A DNA stretch of 64,000 nt from Leptodesmis sichuanensis A121 (lineage in GTDB: Bacteria > Cyanobacteriota > Cyanobacteriia > Leptolyngbyales > Leptolyngbyaceae): the NCBI RefSeq assembly GCF_021379005.1, contig NZ_CP075171.1:5022001-5086000 (forward strand), written 5' to 3'. Each line of letters begins with the position of its first letter. Within the stretch, counting starts at the first letter, position 1. The notes below the pieces were generated by a model that saw only the letters and a list, made by a program, of their open reading frames with translations, was not told the DNA's origin and did no database searches. The position numbers were made by a program, and so were the translations under genes. This document shows positions 42,788 through 52,238 of the stretch, piece by piece.

Positions 42788-45361
42788 GTGGAATCCCGTT
42801 ATACCCCCGCTGAGATTGAGGAAAAGTGGCAAAAAGATTGGGCCGAGCAAGGGCTGTACAAAACTTCTGAGGATCCCAGCAAGCCCAAGTTCTATGCCCT
42901 GTCGATGTTTCCCTATCCATCGGGCAACCTGCATATGGGCCACGTTCGCGTTTACACGATCGTCGATGTGATCGCCCGGATTCGCCGCATGCAGGGATAT
43001 CGGGTATTGAATCCAATGGGTTGGGATGCTTTTGGGTTACCTGCGGAAAATGCCGCGATCGAACGGGGCATTCATCCTGCTAAGTGGACGTATCAGAATA
43101 TTGATCAGATGCGGCAGCAACTCGATCAACTGGGCATCTCCTTTGACTGGGAGCGGGAAGTCACCACCTGTTCGCCGGATTATTACCGCTGGACACAGTG
43201 GATTTTCTTGCAATTCTTCCAGGCCGGATTGGCCTATCAAAAAGAGGCGACGGTCAACTGGGATCCGATCGACCAGACGGTATTGGCAAATGAGCAGGTG
43301 GATAGTGAAGGGCGATCGTGGCGATCGGGCGCGAAGGTCGAACGCAAACAGTTACGGCAATGGTTTTTGAAAATTACTGACTATGCCGATCAATTGCTCA
43401 CCGATCTGGATCAGTTGAGCGGTTGGCCAGAAAAAGTCCGCTTGATGCAGGCCAACTGGATCGGCAAATCGACGGGTGCTCAAGTTACTTTCACAACGAA
43501 AACCGGGGATGCGATCGTCGTTTTCACGACTCGTCCCGATACCTTGTGGGGAGCCACCTTTATGGTGTTGTCGCCAGAGCATCCCCTGGTGGAGAAATTG
43601 ACAACGAAGAAGCAGGCCAAAGCCATCAAAGCCTACCAGGAAGCTGCCGCCGCCAAGAGTGATATCGATCGCACCGCTGAAGGCCGGGAAAAAACCGGGG
43701 TATGGACGGGCAGCTATGCGATTAACCCGGTGAATGAGGCCAAAATCCCGATCTGGATTGCCGATTATGTGCTGATGGATTATGGCACTGGGGCGATCAT
43801 GGCGGTTCCGGCCCACGATCAACGCGACTTTGAATTTGCCAGACAGTTCAATTTGCCGATTCAAGTGGTCGTCCAACCGGAAGGCGAAACCTTGGATGGG
43901 GCCACCATGACGGCAGCTCATCCGGGAGATGGAGTGATGGTCAACTCTGGCCCGCTGAATGGGATTCCCGCTGGGAAGGAAAAGGGACAGAGTGTGGAAG
44001 CCGCGATTCAGTGGTTGGAAAAGCATGGCAAAGGCAAGGGCACGGCTAACTATCGCTTGCGGGATTGGTTGATTTCCCGGCAGCGGTATTGGGGGGCACC
44101 GATTCCGATCGTTCACTGTCCTCAGTGCGGAGCCGTTCCCGTTCCAGAAACCGATCTGCCTGTTCGCCTGCCAGAAGATGTGGAGTTTTCCGGTCGGGGA
44201 GCCTCGCCCCTAGCTAAGTTGGACTCCTGGATGAATGTGCCCTGCCCCACCTGTGGCACCGCTGCCCGACGGGAGACAGACACAATGGATACCTTCATCG
44301 ATTCCTCCTGGTACTTCTTGCGCTATCCTGATGCGAAGAATGAACAGCAGGTGTTTGATCCGGACAAAATCAATAGCTGGATGCCAGTTGACCAATATGT
44401 AGGGGGGATTGAACACGCCATTTTGCACCTGTTGTATTCCCGGTTTTTTACAAAGGTACTGCGCGATCGCGGCTTGCTCAACTGTGACGAACCCTTCCAG
44501 CGGTTGCTGACTCAGGGGATGGTGCAGGGCAAGACCTATAAAAATCCTCGCACTGGCAAGTATGTGATTCCGGCTAACATCACTGACTTCGCCAATCCCA
44601 TCGATCCAGAGACAGGTGAAGCATTGGAAGTGGTCTACGAAAAAATGTCCAAGTCCAAATACAATGGGGTCGCGCCCGGAGACGTGGTAAACAAGTACGG
44701 AGCCGATACCGCTCGTATGTTCATTCTGTTCAAAGCGCCTCCTGAGAAGGATCTGGAATGGGATGAAGCGGACGTAGAAGGACAGTTTCGCTTTTTGAAT
44801 CGGGTGTGGCGATTGGTGACGGAGTTTGTTGATCGGCGATCGCCGATCGCCGATCAACACTCCGCACTTAGCAAGGACGAAAAAGATTTACGTCGCGCCA
44901 TTCACATCGCGATTAAAGAAGTGACGGATGACTTGCAGGGCGACTATCAGTTTAATACCGCTGTATCCGAATTGATGAAGTTAAGCAATGCGTTGACGGA
45001 TGCGTCCTGTAAAGACACTGCCGTTTATGCAGAAGGCATTCGGACTTTGCTGATTTTGCTGGCTCCCTTTGCGCCTCATATCGCCGAAGAACTCTGGCAT
45101 GAGTTGGGGCACACGGATTCAATCCACACCCAATCCTGGCCAGCGGTGGATCCAGATGCACTGGTAGCGGATGAAATTACCCTGGTGATTCAAGTGATGG
45201 GCAAGACACGGGGCACAATTCAGGTTCCGGCTAATGCGGATAAAGCGGCACTGGAACAATATGCCCGTGAGTCTGAAATTGCCAGGCGGCATATCGAGGG
45301 CAAGGAGATCAAGAAGGTAATTGTGGTACCGGGTAAGCTGGTGAACTTTGTTTTGGGATGA
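42788..45361 (+). CDS. leuS: Leucyl-tRNA synthetase
   Basis: The 857-residue class I synthetase charges tRNA-Leu. The HIGH motif is in [19 protein letters not shown] and KMSKS in [18 protein letters not shown]. The CP1 editing domain includes [20 protein letters not shown], with the Thr-rich editing pocket. A zinc-like Cys set is present ([21 protein letters not shown]). The start is GTG with AGGAG eight bases upstream. A 31-bp near-palindrome in the linker before the anticodon-binding domain encodes [10 protein letters not shown]. Confidence 0.96.
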   Translation: MESRYTPAEIEEKWQKDWAEQGLYKTSEDPSKPKFYALSMFPYPSGNLHMGHVRVYTIVDVIARIRRMQGYRVLNPMGWDAFGLPAENAAIERGIHPAKWTYQNIDQMRQQLDQLGISFDWEREVTTCSPDYYRWTQWIFLQFFQAGLAYQKEATVNWDPIDQTVLANEQVDSEGRSWRSGAKVERKQLRQWFLKITDYADQLLTDLDQLSGWPEKVRLMQANWIGKSTGAQVTFTTKTGDAIVVFTTRPDTLWGATFMVLSPEHPLVEKLTTKKQAKAIKAYQEAAAAKSDIDRTAEGREKTGVWTGSYAINPVNEAKIPIWIADYVLMDYGTGAIMAVPAHDQRDFEFARQFNLPIQVVVQPEGETLDGATMTAAHPGDGVMVNSGPLNGIPAGKEKGQSVEAAIQWLEKHGKGKGTANYRLRDWLISRQRYWGAPIPIVHCPQCGAVPVPETDLPVRLPEDVEFSGRGASPLAKLDSWMNVPCPTCGTAARRETDTMDTFIDSSWYFLRYPDAKNEQQVFDPDKINSWMPVDQYVGGIEHAILHLLYSRFFTKVLRDRGLLNCDEPFQRLLTQGMVQGKTYKNPRTGKYVIPANITDFANPIDPETGEALEVVYEKMSKSKYNGVAPGDVVNKYGADTARMFILFKAPPEKDLEWDEADVEGQFRFLNRVWRLVTEFVDRRSPIADQHSALSKDEKDLRRAIHIAIKEVTDDLQGDYQFNTAVSELMKLSNALTDASCKDTAVYAEGIRTLLILLAPFAPHIAEELWHELGHTDSIHTQSWPAVDPDALVADEITLVIQVMGKTRGTIQVPANADKAALEQYARESEIARRHIEGKEIKKVIVVPGKLVNFVLG
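44827..44857. repeat. HIP1-type palindrome inside leuS
   Basis: The 31 bases read the same on both strands except at the centre: arms GTTGATCGGCGATCG and CGATCGCCGATCAAC. It is in frame in a linker of LeuS and contains GCGATCGC. Confidence 0.8.
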
Positions 45362-45554
45362 GATGTTGATACTTATTCTCGATTGGCTTGACAACTGAAT
45401 CAGGAATCACAGTAGAACTGGAGCATTACTTGCAAATCCCTAAGTCGAGGACTCAATTCTCTAACCTGAAACCTAAACTCAGCCAGGAGACATCGCCACA
45501 GGGACGGGTTGCCTGCTAGGATACAATCCAAATCGCGTTATCCCTGAGTTCTTC

Positions 45555-46673
45555 ATGGTTGGCTATCTTGTTTCGCTGATCATCTTTACGGCTACCTACG
45601 CTTTATTCAGTCTGGGATTGAATTTGCAATGGGGCTATACAGGCTTGCTCAACTTTGGGCATGTGGCCTTTATGACGGTGGGAGCGTATACTACGGTACT
45701 GCTCAGTATTGCGGGAGTCCCGTTGCTGATCGCCACTCTGGTAGGGGCGGTGTTGGCGGCAGGACTCGGTTTAGTCTTGGGATTCTCTACCCTGCGCTTG
45801 CGGGAAGACTACCTGGCGATCGTCACCATTGGAGCCGCCGAGGTGATTCGACTGATCGCCTTAAATGAAGAATGGCTCACCCGTGGAGCACTGGGAGTTC
45901 CCAACTTTCCCCTACCCCTGGAAGCACTGACCCGCCCCACCGTCGCCAGCAAAATTGGCATGATTGCCTTGTGGACAGCCATTTTTGTCTGGGCGGGCTG
46001 GCAGTTACTGAGTTGGATGCGGCACAGGGTCGATCGCTTTGGCAAAACAGTCGCCACCGAGAAGCAAAGCCAGTCCAGGAGTAAGTTGATCTGGGGAACG
46101 GCGGTGTTTATTCTGGGTTTGGTGCTGTATGGGTCGGGAGCGAACGCCCTTTGGGATTATTCCTACAAAGCGGGCTTGATGCTGCTGCTGGTTACGGTAC
46201 TGGCACTGGTGTACTGGCGGCTGGAAATCCTCGTCAAATCACCCTGGGGGCGGGTACTGAAAGCAATTCGGGAAGATGAAGAGGTCGCTCGCGCACTGGG
46301 TAAGAATGTCTTCTGGTACAAGTTACAAGCCCTGATGCTGGGCGGGGCGATCGCAGGCGTAGCAGGAGCCTTTTATGCCTGGAACCTGACGTTTATTAAT
46401 CCGGATGGCTTTATTCCCCTGATCACCTTTCAGGCATGGATTATCGTAGTGTTAGGAGGCTCTGGTAATAATGCTGGGACGTTGCTGGGAGCGGTGATTT
46501 TCTGGATGTATAACACCGTCACCCGCTTTGTCTTACCTGCGATCGTGCCCCTGGATGATGCCCGCTTAGGAGCCTTCCGGATTATGGTGATTGGCCTGCT
46601 GTTAATCGTGTTGATGATGGTTCGGCCTCAAGGCATTTTAGGTAAGAAGGAGGAATTGAGCCTTGGTCGATGA
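45555..46673 (+). CDS. Branched-chain/neutral amino acid ABC transporter permease (LivM/NatD-like)
   Basis: The 372-residue membrane protein has about eight to ten helices. It carries YALFSLGLNLQWGYTGLLNF and GHVAFMTVGAYTTVLL, then 'LREDYLAIVTIGAAEVIRL' and VAGAFYAWNLTFINPDGFIP, which are LivM signatures. The partner ATPase overlaps its end. The cyanobacterial N-I system (Nat) has such permeases unlinked from other subunits; no binding protein or LivH is in the window. A hydrophilic segment near residues 165-180 (RFGKTVATEKQSQSRSK) is an insertion between helices. Confidence 0.9.
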   Translation: MVGYLVSLIIFTATYALFSLGLNLQWGYTGLLNFGHVAFMTVGAYTTVLLSIAGVPLLIATLVGAVLAAGLGLVLGFSTLRLREDYLAIVTIGAAEVIRLIALNEEWLTRGALGVPNFPLPLEALTRPTVASKIGMIALWTAIFVWAGWQLLSWMRHRVDRFGKTVATEKQSQSRSKLIWGTAVFILGLVLYGSGANALWDYSYKAGLMLLLVTVLALVYWRLEILVKSPWGRVLKAIREDEEVARALGKNVFWYKLQALMLGGAIAGVAGAFYAWNLTFINPDGFIPLITFQAWIIVVLGGSGNNAGTLLGAVIFWMYNTVTRFVLPAIVPLDDARLGAFRIMVIGLLLIVLMMVRPQGILGKKEELSLGR

Positions 46674-47541
46674 ACCCACAAATCCCTTAAATCCTGAGAT
46701 CGAAGCCCTGCTCAATCCCTCCTTAACCGAGCAATCCAAAATTTTGACAGAGGTCGAGGCGGTACAGGCGGCTCAGTCCTCAGAATTGCCCTTGTTGGTT
46801 GCCAGTGGACTGAACAAAAGTTTTGGTGGTATCCGGGCGATCGACAATGCCGCGATCGAGGTGCGGAAAGGCAGCATTACCGGATTGGTAGGGCCAAATG
46901 GAGCCGGGAAAACGACTCTGTTTAATCTGCTGCTCAACTTCATTCGTTCTGATAGTGGTCGGGTGTTATTTGATGGGGAACCCATTCACCATCTGCCCCC
47001 TTACCGGATTGCCCGCATGGGGATGGTGCGTACCTTCCAGGTCGCTCGTGCCCTGTCCCGTATGTCCGTGATGGACAATATGTTGCTGGCGGCCCAAAAG
47101 CAAACCGGAGAAAACTTCTGGATGACCTGGTTTAAGCAACGGGAGATCGCTCAGGAAGAAAAACAACAACGCCAGAAGGCTATGGAGATTCTGGAGTCGA
47201 TCGGCTTAGCACACATGGCCGCTGAATATGCTGGGGCACTGTCGGGTGGACAGCGTAAATTGCTGGAAATGGGACGCGCGCTGATGACCGACCCCAAGTT
47301 GATCCTGCTGGATGAACCTGCTGCAGGCGTGAATCCTACGTTAATTAATCAGATTTGCGATCGCATCCAGCGCTGGAACCGGGAGGGACTCACCTTCCTG
47401 ATCATTGAACACAACATGGATGTGATTATGTCCCTGTGCGATCGGGTTTGGGTCTTAGCTGAAGGCCGCAATCTGGCTGCAGGTACTCCCGCCGAAATTC
47501 AATCCAACCCCGAAGTCCTGGAAGCTTATTTAGGGCAGTAG
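46663..47541 (+). CDS. Branched-chain/neutral amino acid ABC transporter ATPase (LivG/NatA-like)
   Basis: The 292-residue protein has Walker A GLVGPNGAGKTTLFNLLLNF, signature YAGALSGGQRKLLEMGRALM, Walker B LILLDEPAAGVNP and a switch His in IIEHNMDVI. These are typical of LivG. An N-terminal extension of about 45 residues precedes the usual start (LLVASGLNKSFGGIRAI). The start TTG is nine bases after AAGGAGG and overlaps the permease gene by 11 bp, so translation is coupled. Confidence 0.92.
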   Translation: MVDEPTNPLNPEIEALLNPSLTEQSKILTEVEAVQAAQSSELPLLVASGLNKSFGGIRAIDNAAIEVRKGSITGLVGPNGAGKTTLFNLLLNFIRSDSGRVLFDGEPIHHLPPYRIARMGMVRTFQVARALSRMSVMDNMLLAAQKQTGENFWMTWFKQREIAQEEKQQRQKAMEILESIGLAHMAAEYAGALSGGQRKLLEMGRALMTDPKLILLDEPAAGVNPTLINQICDRIQRWNREGLTFLIIEHNMDVIMSLCDRVWVLAEGRNLAAGTPAEIQSNPEVLEAYLGQ

Positions 47542-47843
47542 GGAAGGGCTGTAGGAGAACGCCTTTTGCCCTCAAATCAGGTCGTCGCAGTGGACACGTC
47601 AAGATGTGGTACTTGCCGTCCTATTCTCCCGACTGCAACAAGATTGCGCATTGTTGAGCATGGATTAAAAGTCGGATTGAGCATGTCACCTTTGCAGGCC
47701 CTCATCCCCCAGCCCCTTCTCCCAGGTTGGGAGCTATCCATTAGGCAAAAGTCGGCAGAACAGTGGCAGGGCTTAGGTTTTGGCAGCAAGTTGCGCCCCT
47801 TCGAGCAAATGGTGCAGCCCCCCAATTCCTCGCCAAAGGGTTT
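47542..47843. other. Spacer without a gene, carrying a repeat copy
   Basis: About 300 bp between the ATPase and the IS4-like remnant. It contains a 39-bp stretch (47686-47724, from TCACCTTTGCAGGCCCTCAT) that occurs inverted and identical at 61452-61490. The remaining sequence has no convincing frame; the open frame across it is mostly repeat. Confidence 0.6.
47686..47724 (+). repeat. 39-bp dispersed repeat, copy A
   Basis: It begins TCACCTTTGCAGGCCCTCAT and ends CCCAGCCCCTTCTCCCA. The exact reverse complement is at 61452-61490. It is the CCCTCATCCCCCAGCCCCTT type repeat common in cyanobacterial genomes, to my knowledge. Confidence 0.85.
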
Positions 47844-49135
47844 TCAGTCCGGGTTCACCATCGCCTTTGCGGCAAGAAATCCCCCCAGTTGGGCAATCCA
47901 GCGCACCGCTTGACGGATAGATGGCGGCCTTTGGGAGCGATTTTTCGGTTCAAATTTGCGTCGCAATAATTTCCATTCTGCCCGCTGTAAAACCGTTTCA
48001 CAGGAGTGATCGGGTGACAGTCTGGCCGAATAAGTCAGCCACATTAACCGCCAAGCCACGATGGAGTAGGTAGCCAGGGCCTTGAGCAAGCGTTCAGCCG
48101 TTTCCAGTTGAAGCTGTTCAATCCGACACCCACTTTTGAGGGTGAAATGAAACCGCTCAATCAACCATCTGAAGCTGTACCAGACCACCCATTGCCAAGC
48201 TTGTTCAAAGCTATCAATGGGTAGGGTGGTGAGCAATAGCCAGCGAATGGGCTTACCCTCAGCCGGTGGGGTGGCTTCTTCAACCAGCAGAACATTTAAG
48301 GTCACCGGCTGACACGGCTTCGGCTGTTGATGATGGCGGGGCACCTCAATCCTCACCTGCATGGCCCGCACCGTTAAGGTAGCACTCCGAGCCGGTTGTT
48401 CGGGGTTGCGCTCCAACTCTATCGTCTGCTGCCCCAGCACTGGAGCTTGGTCAATGGTTGGGATGAGGTCGTCCAACTCGTGCTGCACTTTGCGGTTATG
48501 CTCGGCTCGAATCAGCAATTCACTATTGCTGCGCCTGGGTTGGACAAACAGGTCGTAAATATCGGCTTCCCGGTCCCCCACATGCACCAAACAGACAGAC
48601 TCATCAATCCCTTGTTCTGCCGCCGTTAAGGTGTCGAGCCAGCGTTGACTCTCCTTGTCACAGGTGGCCTTTTGGCGTCGTTGTCCCCGCTTGCCACAGC
48701 GCTCCTGCCGACTCCAGGTGTACTGGTGCAGCAAGCCCAATGGCTCTCCCCTACCACTGACAGCAGACAACTATGCACTTTAATCCCTTGTTGATTCGTC
48801 TGGCAGATAAACCCTAATCCGCTGGTTTGTTTTAAGCGGCTGAAGTCTAAATCGGTGATGTCCTGGATCGCCAGCACCACTGGTTATTGATTGGCCCGTG
48901 CCACCCCACTGGGGCGATGACTGGCTAAAATCTGCTCCGGCTTCACCCGCTCATTGGCCCAAAATCGATAGATACTTTGGCTCTCAGACGCACTTCCACT
49001 CGCTTGAGGGATACTTGCTCCAGGATGTTCAGCTAAGATAGCTACCGTTTCCCGTAATCGTTGTCCATGACGAAAATCTTCGAAGGGATGACTTTTAATT
49101 TCTTAGCTAGACCAATCTCGCATCATGCGCTCCAT
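47844..49135 (-). pseudogene. IS4-family-like transposase, decayed
   Basis: The C-terminal 308 residues are open (47844-48770) and contain LVHVGDREADIYDLFV with a catalytic Asp and 'WYSFRWLIERFHFTLKSG' with the late Glu (YREK-like region) of DDE IS4/Tn5-like transposases. Upstream homology continues in other frames: EIKSHPFEDFRHGQRL, then 'ESQSIYRFWANERVKPEQIL' and VLAIQDITDLDFSRLKQTSG, another Asp motif. It is interrupted by in-frame TAA codons (49103-49105 and 48884-48886) and a frameshift near 48765. At least three lesions make it a clear pseudogene. No terminal repeats were identified. Confidence 0.8.
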
Positions 49136-49224
49136 TCAGGCAGATCAACAACTTCAACTGAAAATCTCACACTCGATGCCGCAAATCTAGTCCCTGTAAC
49201 ACTTCTACGTACTTGTGCGTAATG

Positions 49225-49305
49225 GATAGCCGCAAGGCGAGGGGAGCCAACCCAGGCTCCAGTTCCCTCTCCCCTTGGGAGAGGGCTAGGGAGAGGGATT
49301 TCGGA
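49225..49305. repeat. Dispersed spacer repeat block
   Basis: GGAGCCAACCCAGGCTCC is a perfect small palindrome, followed by CCCTCTCCCCTTGGGAGAGG and GCTAGGGAGAGGGATTT. It is the same family as the block at 61376-61490. It lies downstream of gltD. Confidence 0.65.
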
Positions 49306-49360
49306 GATCTGGCGAACAAGTTTTGTCAGTCAACCAGCCTCTACCCTCTGCTTTTGTCTT

Positions 49361-50845
49361 TTAAGGTAAATCGGTGTGTCCCATCAGGTAGCGATCGCAC
49401 TCCCGCGCCGCTTCCCGACCTTCATTAAAGGCCCAGACGACTAAACTTTGACCGCGACGACAATCACCAGCGGCAAACACACCGGGAATGGTGGTGGCAT
49501 ATTTCCCGTAGTCGGCTTTGATGTTGCTGCGGGGATCGCGATCGAGTCCCAGCGCATCAATCAGCGGCTGTTCTGGCCCCAAGAAGCCCATTGCCAGCAG
49601 TACCAGTTGGGCAGGAAGGACTTTTTCAGTACCGGGAATGGGTTGGGGAATAAATTGGCCTTTCTCGTTACGTTCCCACTGCACCTGAACGGTGTGAACT
49701 GCTTTTACATGACCGTTTTCATCGCCTTCAAATTTCGTGGCGGTGGTGGTGTAGACCCGCGGATCATCGCCAAACTTAGCCGCCGCTTCTTCCTGACCGT
49801 AATCCATCCGGTAAATCTTGGGCCATTCCGGCCAGGGATTGTCCGCCGCCCGTTTTTCCGGGGGTTTGGGCATGATTTCTAACTGCACCAGACTGGTACA
49901 ACCATGCCGAATGGAGGTTCCCACACAGTCGGTTCCCGTGTCCCCACCGCCAATGATCACCACATCTTTGCCTTCAGCAGAGATGAAATCATCGCCCCGC
50001 TGCTGATCCAATAAAGACTTGGTATTCGCGGTGAGGAATTCCATTGCAAAGTGAATCCCTTTTAGTTCGCGGCCTTCAATGGGGAGGTCGCGGGGTTTGG
50101 TGGCTCCAATGCAGAGGACAACGGCATCAAATTCCTTTAACAAAGTTTCGGCAGGCAGGTCTTTCCCTACTTCGGTATTGCAGACAAACTTGACACCTTC
50201 CTGCTCCAGAATTCTCAGACGGCGCAGCACCACCTGTTCCTTATCCAACTTCATGTTGGGGATGCCGTACATCAACAGTCCACCGGGACGATCGGCCCGC
50301 TCATACACCGTCACCTCATGTCCTGCCGTATTCAACTGTGCTGCTGCTGCCAGCCCCGCAGGCCCGGAGCCAATCACAGCGACTTTCTTGCCGGTGCGTT
50401 TGGCCGGGGGATTGGCAGTGATCCAGCCTTCTTCCCAGCCTTTTTCGGCGATCGAATACTCAATGTTCTTAATCGTCACCGGGGGATTGTGGATGCCCAG
50501 GACGCAGGAACCTTCGCAGGGAGCAGGACAGACTCGCCCCGTGAATTCCGGGAAGTTGTTGGTTTTGTGCAAGCGATCGAGGGCTTCGCGCCAGAGTCCC
50601 CGATAGACCAGATCATTCCATTCGGGGATCAGGTTATGGATCGGGCAGCCGCTGGCCATGCCGCTAATCAACGTTCCGGTATGACAGAAGGGGGTGCCAC
50701 AGTCCATGCAACGCGCACCCTGAGTCCGCAGCCGATCTTCGGGCATGGGCAGGTGGAATTCATCCCAGTTACGAATGCGATCGCTGGGTGCAATTTCTGA
50801 AGGTAATTCGCGGAGAAATTCGATAAAGCCAGTTGGTTTTCCCAT
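49361..50845 (-). CDS. gltD: Glutamate synthase small subunit
   Basis: The 494-residue subunit passes electrons from NAD(P)H via FAD and iron-sulfur clusters to the large subunit. N-terminal Cys clusters are in [16 protein letters not shown] and '[16 protein letters not shown]'. The FAD motif is [20 protein letters not shown] and the second nucleotide motif is [16 protein letters not shown]. The ending [18 protein letters not shown] is typical. It is on the same strand as gltB but separated from it by about 1.4 kb of accessory sequence. Confidence 0.95.
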   Translation of the reverse strand: MGKPTGFIEFLRELPSEIAPSDRIRNWDEFHLPMPEDRLRTQGARCMDCGTPFCHTGTLISGMASGCPIHNLIPEWNDLVYRGLWREALDRLHKTNNFPEFTGRVCPAPCEGSCVLGIHNPPVTIKNIEYSIAEKGWEEGWITANPPAKRTGKKVAVIGSGPAGLAAAAQLNTAGHEVTVYERADRPGGLLMYGIPNMKLDKEQVVLRRLRILEQEGVKFVCNTEVGKDLPAETLLKEFDAVVLCIGATKPRDLPIEGRELKGIHFAMEFLTANTKSLLDQQRGDDFISAEGKDVVIIGGGDTGTDCVGTSIRHGCTSLVQLEIMPKPPEKRAADNPWPEWPKIYRMDYGQEEAAAKFGDDPRVYTTTATKFEGDENGHVKAVHTVQVQWERNEKGQFIPQPIPGTEKVLPAQLVLLAMGFLGPEQPLIDALGLDRDPRSNIKADYGKYATTIPGVFAAGDCRRGQSLVVWAFNEGREAARECDRYLMGHTDLP

Positions 50846-50961
50846 AGTACGATTTTGGATTTACGATTTTGGATTTTGGATTGAGGGATGAAATAGTTTG
50901 GGGAGAGAGGGGATGGGTTCGGCTAATTAAAGAAGCAGGTTAAGAGCAAGAGGGAAGATTG
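50846..50961. repeat. ATTTTGGATT-type tandem spacer block
   Basis: TACGATTTTGGATTTACGAT and TTTGGATTTTGGATTGAGGG repeat between gltD and the coiled-coil gene. The blocks are AT-rich, of the kind seen in other spacers of the window. Confidence 0.55.
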
Positions 50962-51198
50962 ATGCAAATACCAGAGAATCCAGACAATCGTGATATTCGA
51001 GAAGCATTACTTGAGCTACGTGAGGAGTTGGGGCCGCTAGGGGGTGAGGTGAGCAAGCTAAGAGGTGAGGTAGGCCAGCTAAACGACAAAGTTGATAAAC
51101 TCGATTTCAAGTTTGATACTTACCAGAAGGGCACAGATGGCATGGTAAGAATGGCAACTACAAGCATCATTGCAACAGCCACGGTTGTGATCATATAG
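50962..51198 (+). CDS. Small coiled-coil protein with C-terminal hydrophobic helix
   Basis: The 78-residue frame from ATG 50962 has heptad-like repeats (LLELREELGPLGGEVSKLRG, EVGQLNDKVDKLDFKFDTYQ) and ends in a hydrophobic stretch (MATTSIIATATVVII). This suggests a tail-anchored coiled coil. Similar short proteins occur beside toxin-antitoxin or phage-like genes, but I cannot name a family. The stop falls right after the hydrophobic segment, so the C-terminus may be truncated. Its last 8 bp overlap the convergent antitoxin-like gene. Preceded by AGGGAAG. Confidence 0.5.
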   Translation: MQIPENPDNRDIREALLELREELGPLGGEVSKLRGEVGQLNDKVDKLDFKFDTYQKGTDGMVRMATTSIIATATVVII

Positions 51199-51412
51199 AA
51201 TTCAAAATTTTTGGTGTTAATCCTCGCTCTTTTGCTTTTTGGCTGATGCTACTCATAACTTCCTCCAGCGATCGCTTTTGATGCGTCATATCACTCAGTT
51301 TCAAACTCAGTAAAGCCTCCATTTTGCGCCGCTGCTCTTCCGAAACAGTTTCAAATATACGAGCTGCTTCTGCATTCACACGAATTTTAATCTCTCTAGT
51401 TTCCATAGCCAT
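51191..51412 (-). CDS. Small antitoxin-like DNA-binding protein
   Basis: The 73-residue protein starts METREIKIRVNAEAARIFET (ATG at 51406 or 51412). It has a beta-strand then helix pattern, as in ribbon-helix-helix antitoxins. The rest is charged helix (SEEQRRKMEALLSLKLSDMT). No toxin partner of known family is adjacent. It lies six bases after the stop of the M15-like peptidase gene on the same strand. Type II antitoxin-like is the best guess, held weakly. Confidence 0.5.
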   Translation of the reverse strand: MAMETREIKIRVNAEAARIFETVSEEQRRKMEALLSLKLSDMTHQKRSLEEVMSSISQKAKERGLTPKILNSI

Positions 51413-51417
51413 TAGTG

Positions 51418-52062
51418 CTAATCCACTTTTAATTGCTGAATAAATCCTTTGTAGTGCTCCTCATGCAAGCCTTCAAAGTTATCCATTCCTTTTTTAGTTA
51501 GATAACCCTTTTTCCCTGTATGAGGATTTTCTACATAACTATCAATGAACTTTAAGTTATTAGGATTGTTGTTCCAGTTAATATTAAAAGCCGCATAGTT
51601 CTGAAAAAAAGTCATGTGTGCATAGTCTTTGACATGATCATGAATCCACCAAGCTAATGCTGTCCAATCACCTGTTTTTTGATAGTAAGGAACAAAGGAA
51701 GTCACAATCAGGCAGGCAGTTGCACCAATGTACTCACCATTTTTCTTGTCCCAGATATGTCCAGCATAATTTTTTTCATTGCTGACACAGTTATAACCTT
51801 TTTCATTGCCTCGCTGGTTAATGGCACAGGAGCGATAAGCGGATCGAACGCTAATTCGACCTAAAGCATCTTGAACTGGTTCAAGGACTTTTTCGCATAA
51901 GTTTTTGCCAGCTTCAATGGCTAGTTCTGGATCATCTGGAATATTAGGAATCCCTTCAATCTGAGAAATTTCAGAATACAAAAACTCTCGCATGAAAAAG
52001 CTTTTGGAGAGCTGAACTCGTCCAAATTCTTCTAACTCTTTGACTTTTTCCGGCTTTTTCAT
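51418..52062 (-). CDS. Peptidase M15-like protein (D-Ala-D-Ala carboxypeptidase-like)
   Basis: I start at ATG 52062, which gives 214 residues; an in-frame ATG 78 bp upstream would include translated spacer repeat. The core reads FFMREFLYSEISQ, ISVRSAYRSCAINQRGN, 'EKNYAGHIWDKKNGEYIG' and TALAWWIHDHVKDYAHMTFF, which resembles the M15A/VanY-like set with His and Asp metal ligands (H in GHIWD and IHDH). It would cut peptidoglycan peptides if active, and no signal peptide is seen. It belongs to a cassette inserted between gltB and gltD. Confidence 0.65.
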   Translation of the reverse strand: MKKPEKVKELEEFGRVQLSKSFFMREFLYSEISQIEGIPNIPDDPELAIEAGKNLCEKVLEPVQDALGRISVRSAYRSCAINQRGNEKGYNCVSNEKNYAGHIWDKKNGEYIGATACLIVTSFVPYYQKTGDWTALAWWIHDHVKDYAHMTFFQNYAAFNINWNNNPNNLKFIDSYVENPHTGKKGYLTKKGMDNFEGLHEEHYKGFIQQLKVD

Positions 52063-52164
52063 ACCCACTGAACCGTGAACATCTAAGTAGGTTGGGTTGA
52101 GGGTAGGAAACCCAACAGAGGCAAATTTGTTAAGTTCCATGCTTCAACCTAAGTTATCCAGCAA

Positions 52165-52230
52165 AGATCTCCGACTTTTGAGCTAAGAATCAGTAATGGA
52201 CATACAGTCTGAGCAAAAAGTCGGAGATCT
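52165..52230. terminator. Inverted repeat just after the gltB stop
   Basis: The arms AGATCTCCGACTTTT (52165-52179) and AAAAGTCGGAGATCT (52216-52230) are perfectly complementary over 15 bp, separated by 36 bp. It lies nine bases past the gltB stop, between gltB and the M15-like gene. It could terminate gltB or mark an element end. Confidence 0.55.
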
Positions 52231-52238
52231 GAGCAGAA

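Noticed and set aside
43352-44116. Long open frame antisense to leuS
   Set aside because: Shadow of the LeuS editing and catalytic regions.
47566-47913. An open frame of 115 codons on the plus strand after the ABC ATPase
   Set aside because: It is mostly a dispersed repeat and the antisense of the IS4 remnant; no family motif.
51418-52140. A longer M15-like protein starting at 52140
   Set aside because: The first 26 residues are a translation of the GTTGGGTTTC-type spacer repeat, so the ATG at 52062 is more credible.
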